Origin: UBA3839 sp902776985
GTDB lineage: Bacteria; Bacteroidota; Bacteroidia; Bacteroidales; Bacteroidaceae
DNA: 64,000 nt
Reading direction: 5' to 3'
Assembly (NCBI GenBank): GCA_902776985.1
Contig: CACYSD010000008.1
Location: 1-64,000, forward strand
Part shown: piece by piece, positions 1 through 7,605 of the stretch
Layout of the letters: the number at the start of each line of letters is the position of its first letter
Position numbering within the stretch: position 1 is the first letter of the stretch
Notes under the pieces: model-generated
Seen by the model: only the letters and a program-made list of their open reading frames with translations
What the model was told of the DNA's origin: nothing
The model's database searches: none
Position numbers and translations under genes: made by a program

Positions 1-27
1 CTGAAATAAAGCAATCCTATTTCATTC

Positions 28-65
28 AACGCCAGAACACATACCATGTTTGTTCTGGCGTTTTT
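28..65 (+). terminator. Rho-independent terminator of an upstream gene
   Basis: A perfect 12-bp stem (28-39 with 51-62) and an 11-nt loop are followed by five T residues. It probably ends a rightward gene lying before the window; the bases CTG AAA TAA at 1-9 could be that gene's last codons, but too little is present to say. Confidence 0.85.
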
Positions 66-128
66 AGTGCAATTGTTGTAGCCTATTAAACGTACGCACT
101 TAATGGGTGAAGTTGGGATGGGAATTTT

Positions 129-165
129 TGAAGTTAAGAAGTTATGAAGTTAGAGAAGTTAAGAC
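129..165. repeat. AAGTTAAGAAGTTATG-type interspersed repeat, copy 1
   Basis: The purine-rich stretch closely matches 48011-48047: both contain GTTAAGAAGTTATG, AGT and AAGTTAAGACGA in the same order and spacing. Both copies are intergenic and precede a rightward gene. The rest of 66-381 holds only a candidate promoter and a GC-rich repeat remnant (about 318-350). Confidence 0.6.
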
Positions 166-265
166 GAATGAAAAATAAAATATAAGTTAATGGGTGGTAT
201 TTAAGAAACTTACAAATTATGAAAAAAAAGATACATTTATGAGAACATGGAATATGGCTTTTTCA

Positions 266-273
266 TAAATTTG
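266..273 (+). promoter_or_regulatory. Candidate -7 box (TAAATTTG) of the esterase gene
   Basis: TAAATTTG matches the Bacteroidota -7 consensus TAnnTTTG. No good TTTG -33 box lies at the usual distance, so the call is tentative. It lies upstream of the ATG at 382 and inside the longer open frame that begins at 247, which argues for the start at 382. Confidence 0.4.
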
Positions 274-381
274 CAGTGTAAAGACTTACCCGCACTTCGT
301 GCACCTCAGCCCAACTGCCTAACCCATCCCGCAATGGAGGGGGAAGAAAAAAAGGAAGAGATTGCTTTAAAACTAAATATT

Positions 382-1332
382 ATGAAAAGAATTGCATTGT
401 CATTATTGATGGGAATCAGTGTAGCATGTGCTACAGCTCAGCCGGCAGGCGGTTTCGGCGGATTCCAGGTACAGAAATTCAATTTGGAGACATCTCAGGA
501 GTGGAAAGACGTTAACTATGCAGGTGACGACCAGGCATACCACACTTGTGACATCTATCTGCCTAAGAAGAAAGCGAAGTCTTATCCTGTAGTGATTCAT
601 ATCTACGGAAGTGCATGGTTTAGCAACAACAGCAAGGGTGCTGCCGACTTAGGTACAATCGTGAAGACATTGCTCGAAAACGGCTATGCTGTGGTTTGCC
701 CTAACCACCGTTCAAGCATGGATGCCAAATGGCCTGCGCAGATTCACGACATCAGAGCCGTGGTGAGATTCGTGCGTGGCGAAGCGAAGAAATATAAGTT
801 CGATACTTCATTTATTGCAACCAGCGGATTCTCTTCTGGAGGTCATCTTGCTTCAATTACCGCTACTACCAGTGGCACTAAGCAGACAAAAGTAGGCAGT
901 GTTGACATAGACTTGGAAGGCAACGTGGGTAATTTCACCAGCGAAAGCAGTGCGGTCAACGCTGCCTGTGACTGGTCGGGACCGATAGATCTGACTGCGA
1001 TGGATTGCGGTGACCACATGCAGATGGGTGATAATAGCCCTGAGGATGTGCTTCTTAACTCCAAGTTGGCTACAGAACCGGATAAATATCTTAGCCTCAG
1101 TGCAACAACTTATGTAGATAAGAACGACCCTCCAGTAATCATTTTCCACGGTGAAAAGGATAATGTGGTTCCTTGCTGTCAAGGCAAGAAATTCTTTGAG
1201 GTGCTGCAAGGTGCAGGCGTAAAGACCGAGGCTACTTTCGTGCCTGAAGGCGGTCACGGCATGGGAATGTACAGTGAAGAGAATCTGCAAAAGATGGTTC
1301 GTTTCCTTAATGCAGTTCGCGAGAAAAAATAA
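382..1332 (+). CDS. Secreted alpha/beta-hydrolase (carbohydrate-esterase-like)
   Basis: A 316-residue protein with a typical signal peptide (MKRIALSLLMGISVACATAQ), so probably periplasmic or surface exposed. The fold shows an oxyanion-type segment VVIHIYGSAWF, a nucleophile elbow GFSSGG (Ser151), an acidic residue in IIFHGEKDNVVP and a catalytic His in PEGGHGMG, as in the BD-FAE/acetyl-xylan-esterase-like branch of the superfamily. The ATG at 382 is preferred over the in-frame codon at 247 because the signal peptide starts there and the leader contains a promoter and repeat sequence. It converges on an AraC regulator 3 bp away and lies near a fucosidase, so a polysaccharide-deacylating role is likely; the exact substrate cannot be read from sequence. 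Confidence 0.82.
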   Translation: MKRIALSLLMGISVACATAQPAGGFGGFQVQKFNLETSQEWKDVNYAGDDQAYHTCDIYLPKKKAKSYPVVIHIYGSAWFSNNSKGAADLGTIVKTLLENGYAVVCPNHRSSMDAKWPAQIHDIRAVVRFVRGEAKKYKFDTSFIATSGFSSGGHLASITATTSGTKQTKVGSVDIDLEGNVGNFTSESSAVNAACDWSGPIDLTAMDCGDHMQMGDNSPEDVLLNSKLATEPDKYLSLSATTYVDKNDPPVIIFHGEKDNVVPCCQGKKFFEVLQGAGVKTEATFVPEGGHGMGMYSEENLQKMVRFLNAVREKK

Positions 1333-1335
1333 TCA

Positions 1336-2202
1336 TTATTCCGGTCGCAGCTGTTTGCGATATTCCTTTGGTGTGATTCCAGTGGCTTTGCGGAACATTC
1401 GGATGAAATAGTTCTGGTCGCTGAATCCAAGTGTATAGGCTACTTCCTTCACTGCCTTGTCTGTGGTGAAGAGAAGTAGCTGTGCTTGTTCCACCTTCTT
1501 GCTATTTATGTATTGTATTGGTGAAACTCCGAACTCCCGTTTGAATATACGTATGAAATGTGGTTTGGTGACGTTGGCCACACTTGAGAGTTTGTCAACG
1601 TCGATGCTTTCTCCAATGTTTGAATGTATAAATTCTAATACCCGCTTCATACGTTCGTCGTGAGTCCATACCCGAGGGTGCGCATAGTGTATGAACTGCG
1701 ACATAATCAGCAGCATGGCACTACGCAGTTCCATTTTCTCCCATAGTTCCATGTCACGGTATCGCTCCACGTAGTTCGAAGTCTGTGCTGATGTGTCGTA
1801 GCTCTTAGGGTCGCTCTGCGGCAGCTGTGCCTCGGGATGCTGCTCGCACATATATTCAAACATTTGTTCTATTACGTTTGTCCCATCAACTTCCGTAGAC
1901 AGTTCATACACTTCCTGCAGATTCACCATGTTCTTGAATCCCTCATACATGTGTAGATAATAGTGTTCGAATAATCCGTGACATTCGTATGAATGAATGG
2001 TGTATGCCGGCACTATGTACATGTGATTCGGACGCAGCACCACATCCTGTTTGGGCAGATGCAGCATGGCTTCCCCTTCTGTGACGTAGAATATACGGAT
2101 GAACGGGGAACTGACGTCTTGCCAGTTCCAGTCTGCGTTGTGGTGTGCGCGACCCACATTCAGCAGCATCAGGTTCATTGATTCTATAGGTATCTGGAGC
2201 AT
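1336..2202 (-). CDS. AraC family transcriptional regulator
   Basis: About 288 residues from the ATG at 2202; an upstream in-frame codon at 2253 lies in repeat sequence and is less likely. The N-terminal half looks like a cupin ligand-binding domain (residues such as HLPKQDVVLRPNHMYIVPA). The last ~100 residues contain the two helix-turn-helix motifs of AraC/XylS proteins (SVANVTKPHFIRIFKREFG and VAYTLGFSDQNYFIRMFRK). It is convergent with the esterase and divergent from the GH29 fucosidase, so it plausibly senses a sugar and controls these neighbours. The effector is unknown. Confidence 0.9.
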   Translation of the reverse strand: MLQIPIESMNLMLLNVGRAHHNADWNWQDVSSPFIRIFYVTEGEAMLHLPKQDVVLRPNHMYIVPAYTIHSYECHGLFEHYYLHMYEGFKNMVNLQEVYELSTEVDGTNVIEQMFEYMCEQHPEAQLPQSDPKSYDTSAQTSNYVERYRDMELWEKMELRSAMLLIMSQFIHYAHPRVWTHDERMKRVLEFIHSNIGESIDVDKLSSVANVTKPHFIRIFKREFGVSPIQYINSKKVEQAQLLLFTTDKAVKEVAYTLGFSDQNYFIRMFRKATGITPKEYRKQLRPE

Positions 2203-2211
2203 AAGGAAAAA

Positions 2212-2380
2212 GACCCACCCCCTAACCTCTCCCACCTTCCCTACGGTCACCAACCGCTTGAGCGACTATTCTTCGGAGCTTTGCCCGAAGCGACAAAAGT
2301 CGATGACTTCGGAGCTTTGCCCGAAGCGACTAAGGTCGATTACGCGCGGTTGCCCGAAATGGAGGGGAAGCCTTCGGGGT
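2212..2380. repeat. GC-rich intergenic repeat with two 36-nt tandem units
   Basis: Starts with ACCCACCCCCTAACCTCTCC and ends with AATGGAGGGGAAG, the outer arms of a repeat family seen elsewhere in the window. Inside are two copies of CTTCGGAGCTTTGCCCGAAG followed by CGACnAAnGTCGAT (2271-2304 and 2307-2340, period 36 nt). A related single unit is at 48233-48266, and an inverted core is at 24978-24999. Confidence 0.75.
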
Positions 2381-2452
2381 AAGTATTCAAGTTTTTAATT
2401 ATTTTGCAAAATTACACAAAAATAATTATAAGTTGTAAAAAATTGACAAAAT

Positions 2453-2499
2453 ATAGCACAAAATTATCATCGGAATAACTGATGGCAATTTTGTGCTAT
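2453..2499. promoter_or_regulatory. 13-bp perfect inverted repeat upstream of fucosidase
   Basis: ATAGCACAAAATT at 2453-2465 is repeated in inverse at 2487-2499, with a further CATC/GATG pairing inside the loop. It ends 20 bp before the -33 box of the fucosidase promoter. It could be an operator or an RNA hairpin if transcribed. The half-site CACAAAAT/ATTTTGTG also forms the palindrome at 16644-16661. Confidence 0.6.
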
Positions 2500-2519
2500 T
2501 TTAGAATAATAATATGATA

Positions 2520-2548
2520 TTTGAGAAACAGACACTTTTGTACTTTTG
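2520..2548 (+). promoter_or_regulatory. Promoter of the GH29 fucosidase gene
   Basis: TTTG (2520-2523), 17 nt, then TACTTTTG (2541-2548), which fits the Bacteroidota consensus. The start codon follows about 40 nt downstream. Confidence 0.7.
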
Positions 2549-2589
2549 CAACATAAAAATCAAACATACATAACTAAATAGTTTAACTA

Positions 2590-5500
2590 ATGAAAAAGAT
2601 TTTCTTAATGCTTCTGACTGCTGCGTCATTGACTGTAAGTGCGCAGAACACAGATGTAGATGTTAAGACCGGTACATTCGGCAATGATTATGCTTCCTTG
2701 AGTTCTTGGGAATGTCCGGAATGGTTCAAGGATGCAAAATTCGGCATTTGGGCACACTGGGGTCCTCAGTGTCAGGCTGAGGCAGGTGACTGGTATGCCC
2801 GTTTTATGTACTATTCAGGTACAGGTGCTTACAACTGGCATGTAAGTCATTTCGGCAATCCAAGTAGTTTCGGATTAAAGGACCTTTGCAATGCATGGAA
2901 GGCAGACCAATGGGATCCCAAGGCTCTTGTAAGTCTGTACAAGAGTGTCGGTGCCCGTTATTTCATGGCTCTTGGCAATCACCACGACAACTTCGACAAC
3001 TGGGATTCGCCTTATCAGGAGTGGAACTCAGTGAATGTCGGTCCTAAGAAAGACCTTATAAAGGGCTGGAGCGAGGCATGCAAGGAAGAAGGACTGCCGC
3101 TTGGTGTCTCCATTCATGCTTCACACGCATGGACTTGGCTTGAGCCTTCGCAGAACTACGACGGCAACCTGACCAAGGCTGACGGAACAGGCAAGTGGTG
3201 GGAAGGACTCGACCCACAGGAACTCTATGCACAGAAACACACCCATTCCACAGGGTGGGAGAGCAGCGGAACCATTCACAGCCAGTGGGACTGGGGCAAC
3301 GGTGCCAGCCTTCCTTCACAGGCATACAAGACAAAATTCCAGAATCGTGTCCTGCAGCTTGTCAACGACTACAATCCCGATATGCTTTATTTCGACGACA
3401 CTGCAATGCCTTTCTACGGATGCGACGAACAGGTTGGCAAGAACATTCTTCAGCACTACTACAACCACAGTGCGGCACAGCATGAGGGCAAGGCGGAAGT
3501 TGTTGTTACAGGCAAGCAGCTTACCGCAGAGCAGAAGGGCTATATGATGTGGGACGTGGAGCGTGGTATTCCCGACCGTCCGCAGGATATCTACTGGCAG
3601 ACATGTACATGTATCGGTGACTGGCACTACAACCAGAGCACATATAATAATAACGGCTACAAGAGCGGTGCTACAGTCATCCGTATGCTCGTTGATGTAG
3701 TTTCCAAGAACGGAAACCTGCTTCTGAGCATACCGGTCAGGGGTAACGGTACTATTGATGACAAGGAACGCAAGGTGCTTGCTGACATCAAGGCGTGGAT
3801 GGACATCAACAGCGAGAGTATCTACGGCACTCGTCTTTGGAAGACCTTTGGTGAAGGTCCTTTGGCAGAGGCAACAAATCCCATGAATGCGCAGGGATTC
3901 AACGAAGGTCAGGCATATTCGGCACAGGATGTACGCTACGTGGAGAAGAACGGTGTGGTATATGCGACAATAATGGCTTGGCCTGAAGCGGGAAACTTCA
4001 CCTTCAAGGCATTCTCCATAGCAGAGCCGTCATACAGCGGTGAAGTGGACAAGGTGGAACTCCTTGGCGCAGGTGCGGTGGAATTCACCCATGGCGTGAA
4101 TGGTCTCACGGTTGTAGTTCCTGGTAACAAGCCCAACAGCATAGCACCGGTGTTCAAGATCACTTTCAAGGAAGAAACACGTAGTACATACGAACTTTTG
4201 CAGGATCTCGTCGGCGGCGTACAGACAGCTGCCGATGAGGCTGCACCTCAGGTACAGGCATACAATACAGGCAAGTACAGCCCGGCAAAGTATGAACAGC
4301 TGCTCACAGCAATTACCAATGCCAAAAACGTGGTTTCCAATGCCTCTGATGAAACTATTGCCGCTGCCCGTGAGTCCCTCATGATTGCCTATCGTTCCTT
4401 TCACAATGACGGACTTAACAAAGGAGGAACTTTCAGTGGTGTCATAGAGTCAAACCTCACAACTCAGTTTTTGATTGAGACATCAGGGTTCAGCCGTTCT
4501 GCCGGCAGTGGCAAGCGATTCGGCACGCCCAAAAACTGGGAAGTTGAGAATTTCAACATACCCAATGGCAACGACGGTACCAAGCATGGTCTTGACATAT
4601 ATTCAGGTAACGAAGCTTTGATGCTGGGAGTGTGGAACGATGCAGGCAACAACACATCGGGCAATCTTGGCAATGCTCGAATCTATCGCAAAATCACCCT
4701 CCCCAAGGGTCAGTACTACTTCGGAGCAGCTTACAACACCACATATAGTATCAGTGAGCAGGCTTATATGTTTGTAAGCAGGGAACTATGCAATACCGCA
4801 GATATTCCGGAGAAGAGCCTCGCTTACTATGGCATCAACAACTGCACAGGCGACTTGAAGATACAGGGTCTCTACTTCGCTCTTGAAGAGGAAACGGAAG
4901 TCTATATCGGATTTCAGGCAAATCTGCTCAACGGTTCGACAACGCAGGAGTTCAGGGCAGAACAAGTAGTTCTATATACTCCGAAAATCGTTGAGGACAT
5001 GCACTCCGCTGACAACGGTTGGATGAAGATTGAAGTACTGCCTAACGATGTTAGTCAGTATTTTTTTGCCATTTACGAACACGGCACAGACAACGGTTTA
5101 GTGCTTGCAGCAGGTAATCAGCAGGGCAAGAGCTATAAAACAATGTGGTATCAGTCAGAAGTCTATCCAGAGGCAAACAAGGATGCCCTGTGGATGTTCG
5201 ATGCCTTTGACAGCAACAATTATTCAGGAACCCTGGCAACCGACATGAATTGGCTGGTGATTACCAGTGCAGGTGATCAGAATGCCTGCCTGCAGTCCTA
5301 CGACAACACCACATACAATTACCGTACAGACAACAATGGAGAAGGCTGGGTAGATCGCGCATACATCACCCCTTCGTATCTGTCCGAAGGAGTATGGACT
5401 CTGAAGAACTACAAGGGAGGTGACTATCTTGGCCGTTGGGATTCCACTGATGAAATTGCGGGCAACACCAAGGATGCTGCAATCGGGAAATACGATTTCT

Positions 5501-5613
5501 ATTCCATCCTTCGTGGCAAGTATGTTACCTCACCGACCGCACCATCAGTCAGCAGATTACTGGTCTCCCCAACGGCATCTATCGTTTGTCGGTACGCACA
5601 CATTCATCTGTGA
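2590..5613 (+). CDS. GH29 alpha-L-fucosidase, reading frame broken near the C-terminus
   Basis: The N-terminal ~420 residues form a GH29 catalytic domain: after a signal peptide (MKKIFLMLLTAASLTVSAQ) come WFKDAKFGIWAHWGPQ, the histidine cluster GNHHDNFDNW and NPDMLYFDD, where Asp269 is at the family's nucleophile position. It should remove terminal alpha-L-fucose from glycans outside the cytoplasm. An alpha-helical FIVAR-like segment follows (about residues 530-610), then beta-rich accessory domains. After about residue 980 the frame runs into an unrelated tail and stops at 5613, while the natural continuation is in another frame (see 5532-5939). As read, the protein lacks its last ~135 residues, including a T9SS-like tail; the catalytic domain is intact. 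Confidence 0.88.
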   Translation: MKKIFLMLLTAASLTVSAQNTDVDVKTGTFGNDYASLSSWECPEWFKDAKFGIWAHWGPQCQAEAGDWYARFMYYSGTGAYNWHVSHFGNPSSFGLKDLCNAWKADQWDPKALVSLYKSVGARYFMALGNHHDNFDNWDSPYQEWNSVNVGPKKDLIKGWSEACKEEGLPLGVSIHASHAWTWLEPSQNYDGNLTKADGTGKWWEGLDPQELYAQKHTHSTGWESSGTIHSQWDWGNGASLPSQAYKTKFQNRVLQLVNDYNPDMLYFDDTAMPFYGCDEQVGKNILQHYYNHSAAQHEGKAEVVVTGKQLTAEQKGYMMWDVERGIPDRPQDIYWQTCTCIGDWHYNQSTYNNNGYKSGATVIRMLVDVVSKNGNLLLSIPVRGNGTIDDKERKVLADIKAWMDINSESIYGTRLWKTFGEGPLAEATNPMNAQGFNEGQAYSAQDVRYVEKNGVVYATIMAWPEAGNFTFKAFSIAEPSYSGEVDKVELLGAGAVEFTHGVNGLTVVVPGNKPNSIAPVFKITFKEETRSTYELLQDLVGGVQTAADEAAPQVQAYNTGKYSPAKYEQLLTAITNAKNVVSNASDETIAAARESLMIAYRSFHNDGLNKGGTFSGVIESNLTTQFLIETSGFSRSAGSGKRFGTPKNWEVENFNIPNGNDGTKHGLDIYSGNEALMLGVWNDAGNNTSGNLGNARIYRKITLPKGQYYFGAAYNTTYSISEQAYMFVSRELCNTADIPEKSLAYYGINNCTGDLKIQGLYFALEEETEVYIGFQANLLNGSTTQEFRAEQVVLYTPKIVEDMHSADNGWMKIEVLPNDVSQYFFAIYEHGTDNGLVLAAGNQQGKSYKTMWYQSEVYPEANKDALWMFDAFDSNNYSGTLATDMNWLVITSAGDQNACLQSYDNTTYNYRTDNNGEGWVDRAYITPSYLSEGVWTLKNYKGGDYLGRWDSTDEIAGNTKDAAIGKYDFYSILRGKYVTSPTAPSVSRLLVSPTASIVCRYAHIHL

Positions 5614-5939
5614 TACATGCCGGAGCCTTCCTCTTTGCCAATAGCGACCGTACCGACATGACTACAGTCTCGGGCAGTGGGGTAGTGAGCGTAACAACCG
5701 AGATTGAGGACGGAACCCTGAACTTTGGTGTGGAACTGAAGAACTATCAGAGCAATGACTGCAAGTTCGACCATTTCAGCCTTGAATGTCTTGGAGCAGC
5801 TGAAGACGTAACAGAAGTTGAAACACTCGCCCCCGACAATCATAATAGCACTTATTACGATATCTTTGGGCGCAAACTCTCCGGCAAGCCCTCTCAGAAA
5901 GGAATCTACATAATGAATGGAAAGAAATATCTTTTCTGA
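5532..5939 (+). pseudogene. Out-of-frame C-terminal part of the GH29 fucosidase
   Basis: This frame reads TDRTISQQITGLPNGIYRLS, then a beta-rich domain and a terminal YYDIFGRKL...KGIYIMNGKK tail like those of other secreted proteins here. It has no start signal of its own and joins smoothly to the upstream protein if one base is added near 5532 (within ACCTCACCGACC). A one-base deletion in the genome, or a sequencing or assembly error, explains it; no classical slippery heptamer was seen. Confidence 0.82.
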
Positions 5940-5954
5940 TTACTTCTTTTCTGA

Positions 5955-7337
5955 TTATTTCATCACCTTCTTTGCTTTTCCGTTTGTGTTGCGGACGATG
6001 TTGATGCCCGGTTGGGGATGTAGGGATTTTATGCCTGCCAGGTTGTAGTAGGCTGTCGCGGTGCTCTCGTCGTTCCCGACGGCGTTGACATTCAGCACTT
6101 CCTCTTCGGTGCAGCTGAAGAGTCCGATGTTGGTGATGGTGATGGCGTCAGTGGTCTTCTCGCGGGTCATGGTCAGTCGGTATTCGCCCCATCCGTCTTC
6201 AATCTTGAAGGTAAAGACATGATCCTTGCCTACCCCCACTGTCTCGTTGAACACCACGGTGTGAGTGCCCGTGAGTTTTACGAGCTTTACGCTGAAAGTC
6301 GTTCCAGCTACACCGTCGGAGTGGAACACGAATTTGTAGCAGCCGTTGTCGAGCTGCAGTGAGCGATACACGTTGTTGTCGCTGTTGTCTGCTTTGTGTT
6401 GGTCTTTTCCGAAGAGCAGCAGGGTTTTGCTTGCGTTTACAGTCCATCCGTGCTGCTTGGGAGCATATCCTTCTGTCTCTATGCGAGGCATCCATTTGAT
6501 GGTGGCGTCGCAAGGAGTGTCGAGCGTATATTTCTTGAAGTGGTTCCACATGGTCTTGCTCGAACTGCCCTCTGGAGTATTGCCAGTCCATGGCGAGTGT
6601 CCCATGCCGTCCATTTCGTAGTACACATATTCAAAGCTGCCGTCTGTAGCCTCATAGATAGATTTATCGTACTTGCCGCTGACAGTAGTCTTCACAGGAA
6701 CAGGATTTGCCCCGAGGCGTGCCACCATTTCGTCCACGATGACAGGCATGCAGGAGTATTTCACGAAATCGTCTGCCTTTCCGTGAATATGCAGGAAAGG
6801 CACAGGGCGCTCACCGGTGTGACGGAAATGGAATTCGTTGAGAGGAAATCCGCTGATGGATGCGAAGGCGGCAAACACATCGCTGCAAGTATTGGTGAGG
6901 GCATAGGTCATCATACCTCCGTTGGAGAATCCGCATGCATAGATGCGGTTGCGGTCAATGGTGTAGCTCTTTGCCACATCCTCGATTACGGCTTTGATGA
7001 ATTCCACGTCTTCGTTCATCTCTCCCGAAGCGTCCCAACCGTTGACACTTCCTCCGAACACAGGGAAGTAGATCAGTTTGCCCTGAGGGTAAACGATGAT
7101 GCATCCTTCAGAATCAGCGATGTCAGTACCCATAGGACTTTTGTCGTTCATAGAGCCGCCTGCTCCGTGGAGCGAAACCACCAGAGGTGCATTAGCTTTC
7201 ACGTTGTTAGGCACATACAGTTTGTACGAACGAGTTTCGCTGCCAATCTGTATGTTGACATTCTTTTCAACTTTAGCAGCCAGTGACTGCATTGCGCCCA
7301 TTAGGGCAAGCATCAGGACAAGAGTAAATCTTTTCAT
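5955..7337 (-). CDS. Secreted PHB-depolymerase/feruloyl-esterase-like hydrolase (CE1-like)
   Basis: 460 residues with a signal peptide ending near QSLAA. Residues ~25-290 are an esterase domain of the LpqC/PHB-depolymerase type: VVSLHGAGGS oxyanion loop, nucleophile GFSNGG, acid in HIHGKADDFV, and catalytic His in MDGMGHSPW. This family releases acyl or feruloyl groups from plant polysaccharides. The C-terminal ~150 residues look beta-rich, possibly carbohydrate binding, and end in a PGINIVRNTNGKAKKV tail that loosely resembles T9SS-type endings. It is convergent with the fucosidase and divergent from the TonB-type barrel gene. Substrate not determinable. Confidence 0.82.
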   Translation of the reverse strand: MKRFTLVLMLALMGAMQSLAAKVEKNVNIQIGSETRSYKLYVPNNVKANAPLVVSLHGAGGSMNDKSPMGTDIADSEGCIIVYPQGKLIYFPVFGGSVNGWDASGEMNEDVEFIKAVIEDVAKSYTIDRNRIYACGFSNGGMMTYALTNTCSDVFAAFASISGFPLNEFHFRHTGERPVPFLHIHGKADDFVKYSCMPVIVDEMVARLGANPVPVKTTVSGKYDKSIYEATDGSFEYVYYEMDGMGHSPWTGNTPEGSSSKTMWNHFKKYTLDTPCDATIKWMPRIETEGYAPKQHGWTVNASKTLLLFGKDQHKADNSDNNVYRSLQLDNGCYKFVFHSDGVAGTTFSVKLVKLTGTHTVVFNETVGVGKDHVFTFKIEDGWGEYRLTMTREKTTDAITITNIGLFSCTEEEVLNVNAVGNDESTATAYYNLAGIKSLHPQPGINIVRNTNGKAKKVMK

Positions 7338-7370
7338 ATTTTGAGTTTTTGAGTTTTAAAGTTTTCACGG

Positions 7371-7378
7371 CAAAGGTA
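7371..7378 (-). promoter_or_regulatory. -7 box (TACCTTTG) of the CE1-like gene
   Basis: Leftward TACCTTTG lies 33 bp before the start codon at 7337. No clear TTTG was found at the -33 position. Confidence 0.55.
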
Positions 7379-7501
7379 TGAAATTTATTCTATATATATA
7401 TGACAGTTAAGGTGTTTTTTATACGTGATGAGTGGTAAAAACCTGCAACTCATCCCAAAGCACTTCCATTTGTCACAGAAACCTGCAGAATATCCCAGAT
7501 A

Positions 7502-7533
7502 TTTGCACGCATTAATTATTGCCCATACCTTTG
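7502..7533 (+). promoter_or_regulatory. Promoter of the TonB-type barrel gene
   Basis: TTTG (7502-7505), 20 nt, TACCTTTG (7526-7533). It overlaps the first codons of the longest open frame (7519), so the protein must start downstream. Confidence 0.75.
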
Positions 7534-7549
7534 CAGCGGAAACGAGAAG

Positions 7550-7595
7550 AACTTACGAACTCAATAACTTACGAACTCAAGAACTTAAAAACTTA
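7550..7595. repeat. 16-nt tandem repeat in the 5' leader of the barrel gene
   Basis: AACTTACGAACTCAAT (7550-7565) is repeated as AACTTACGAACTCAAG (7566-7581), followed by a degenerate third unit (7582-7595), ending about 10 nt before the start codon. A similar (GAACTTAA)n leader precedes argG at 34647-34676. Confidence 0.7.
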
Positions 7596-7605
7596 TATAG
7601 AAATG

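Noticed and set aside
247..381. N-terminal 45-residue extension of the esterase
   Set aside because: It encodes repeat-derived sequence, contains a promoter box and precedes a perfect signal peptide that starts at 382.
2271..2340. CRISPR-like direct repeats
   Set aside because: Only two units with no spacers of constant length and no cas genes; related single copies lie elsewhere, so it is an interspersed repeat.
5513..5613. Programmed -1 ribosomal frameshift in the fucosidase gene
   Set aside because: No X XXY YYZ slippery heptamer or adjacent stimulatory hairpin was seen near the frame change; a base deletion or sequencing error is simpler.
6396..7286. 296-codon rightward open frame opposite the CE1-like esterase
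   Set aside because: The opposite strand has a full set of esterase motifs and a signal peptide; this frame has no recognisable domain and is a shadow.
7519..7605. Upstream start for the TonB-type barrel protein
   Set aside because: The segment overlaps the promoter -7 box and the 16-nt leader repeats; the signal peptide begins at 7606.
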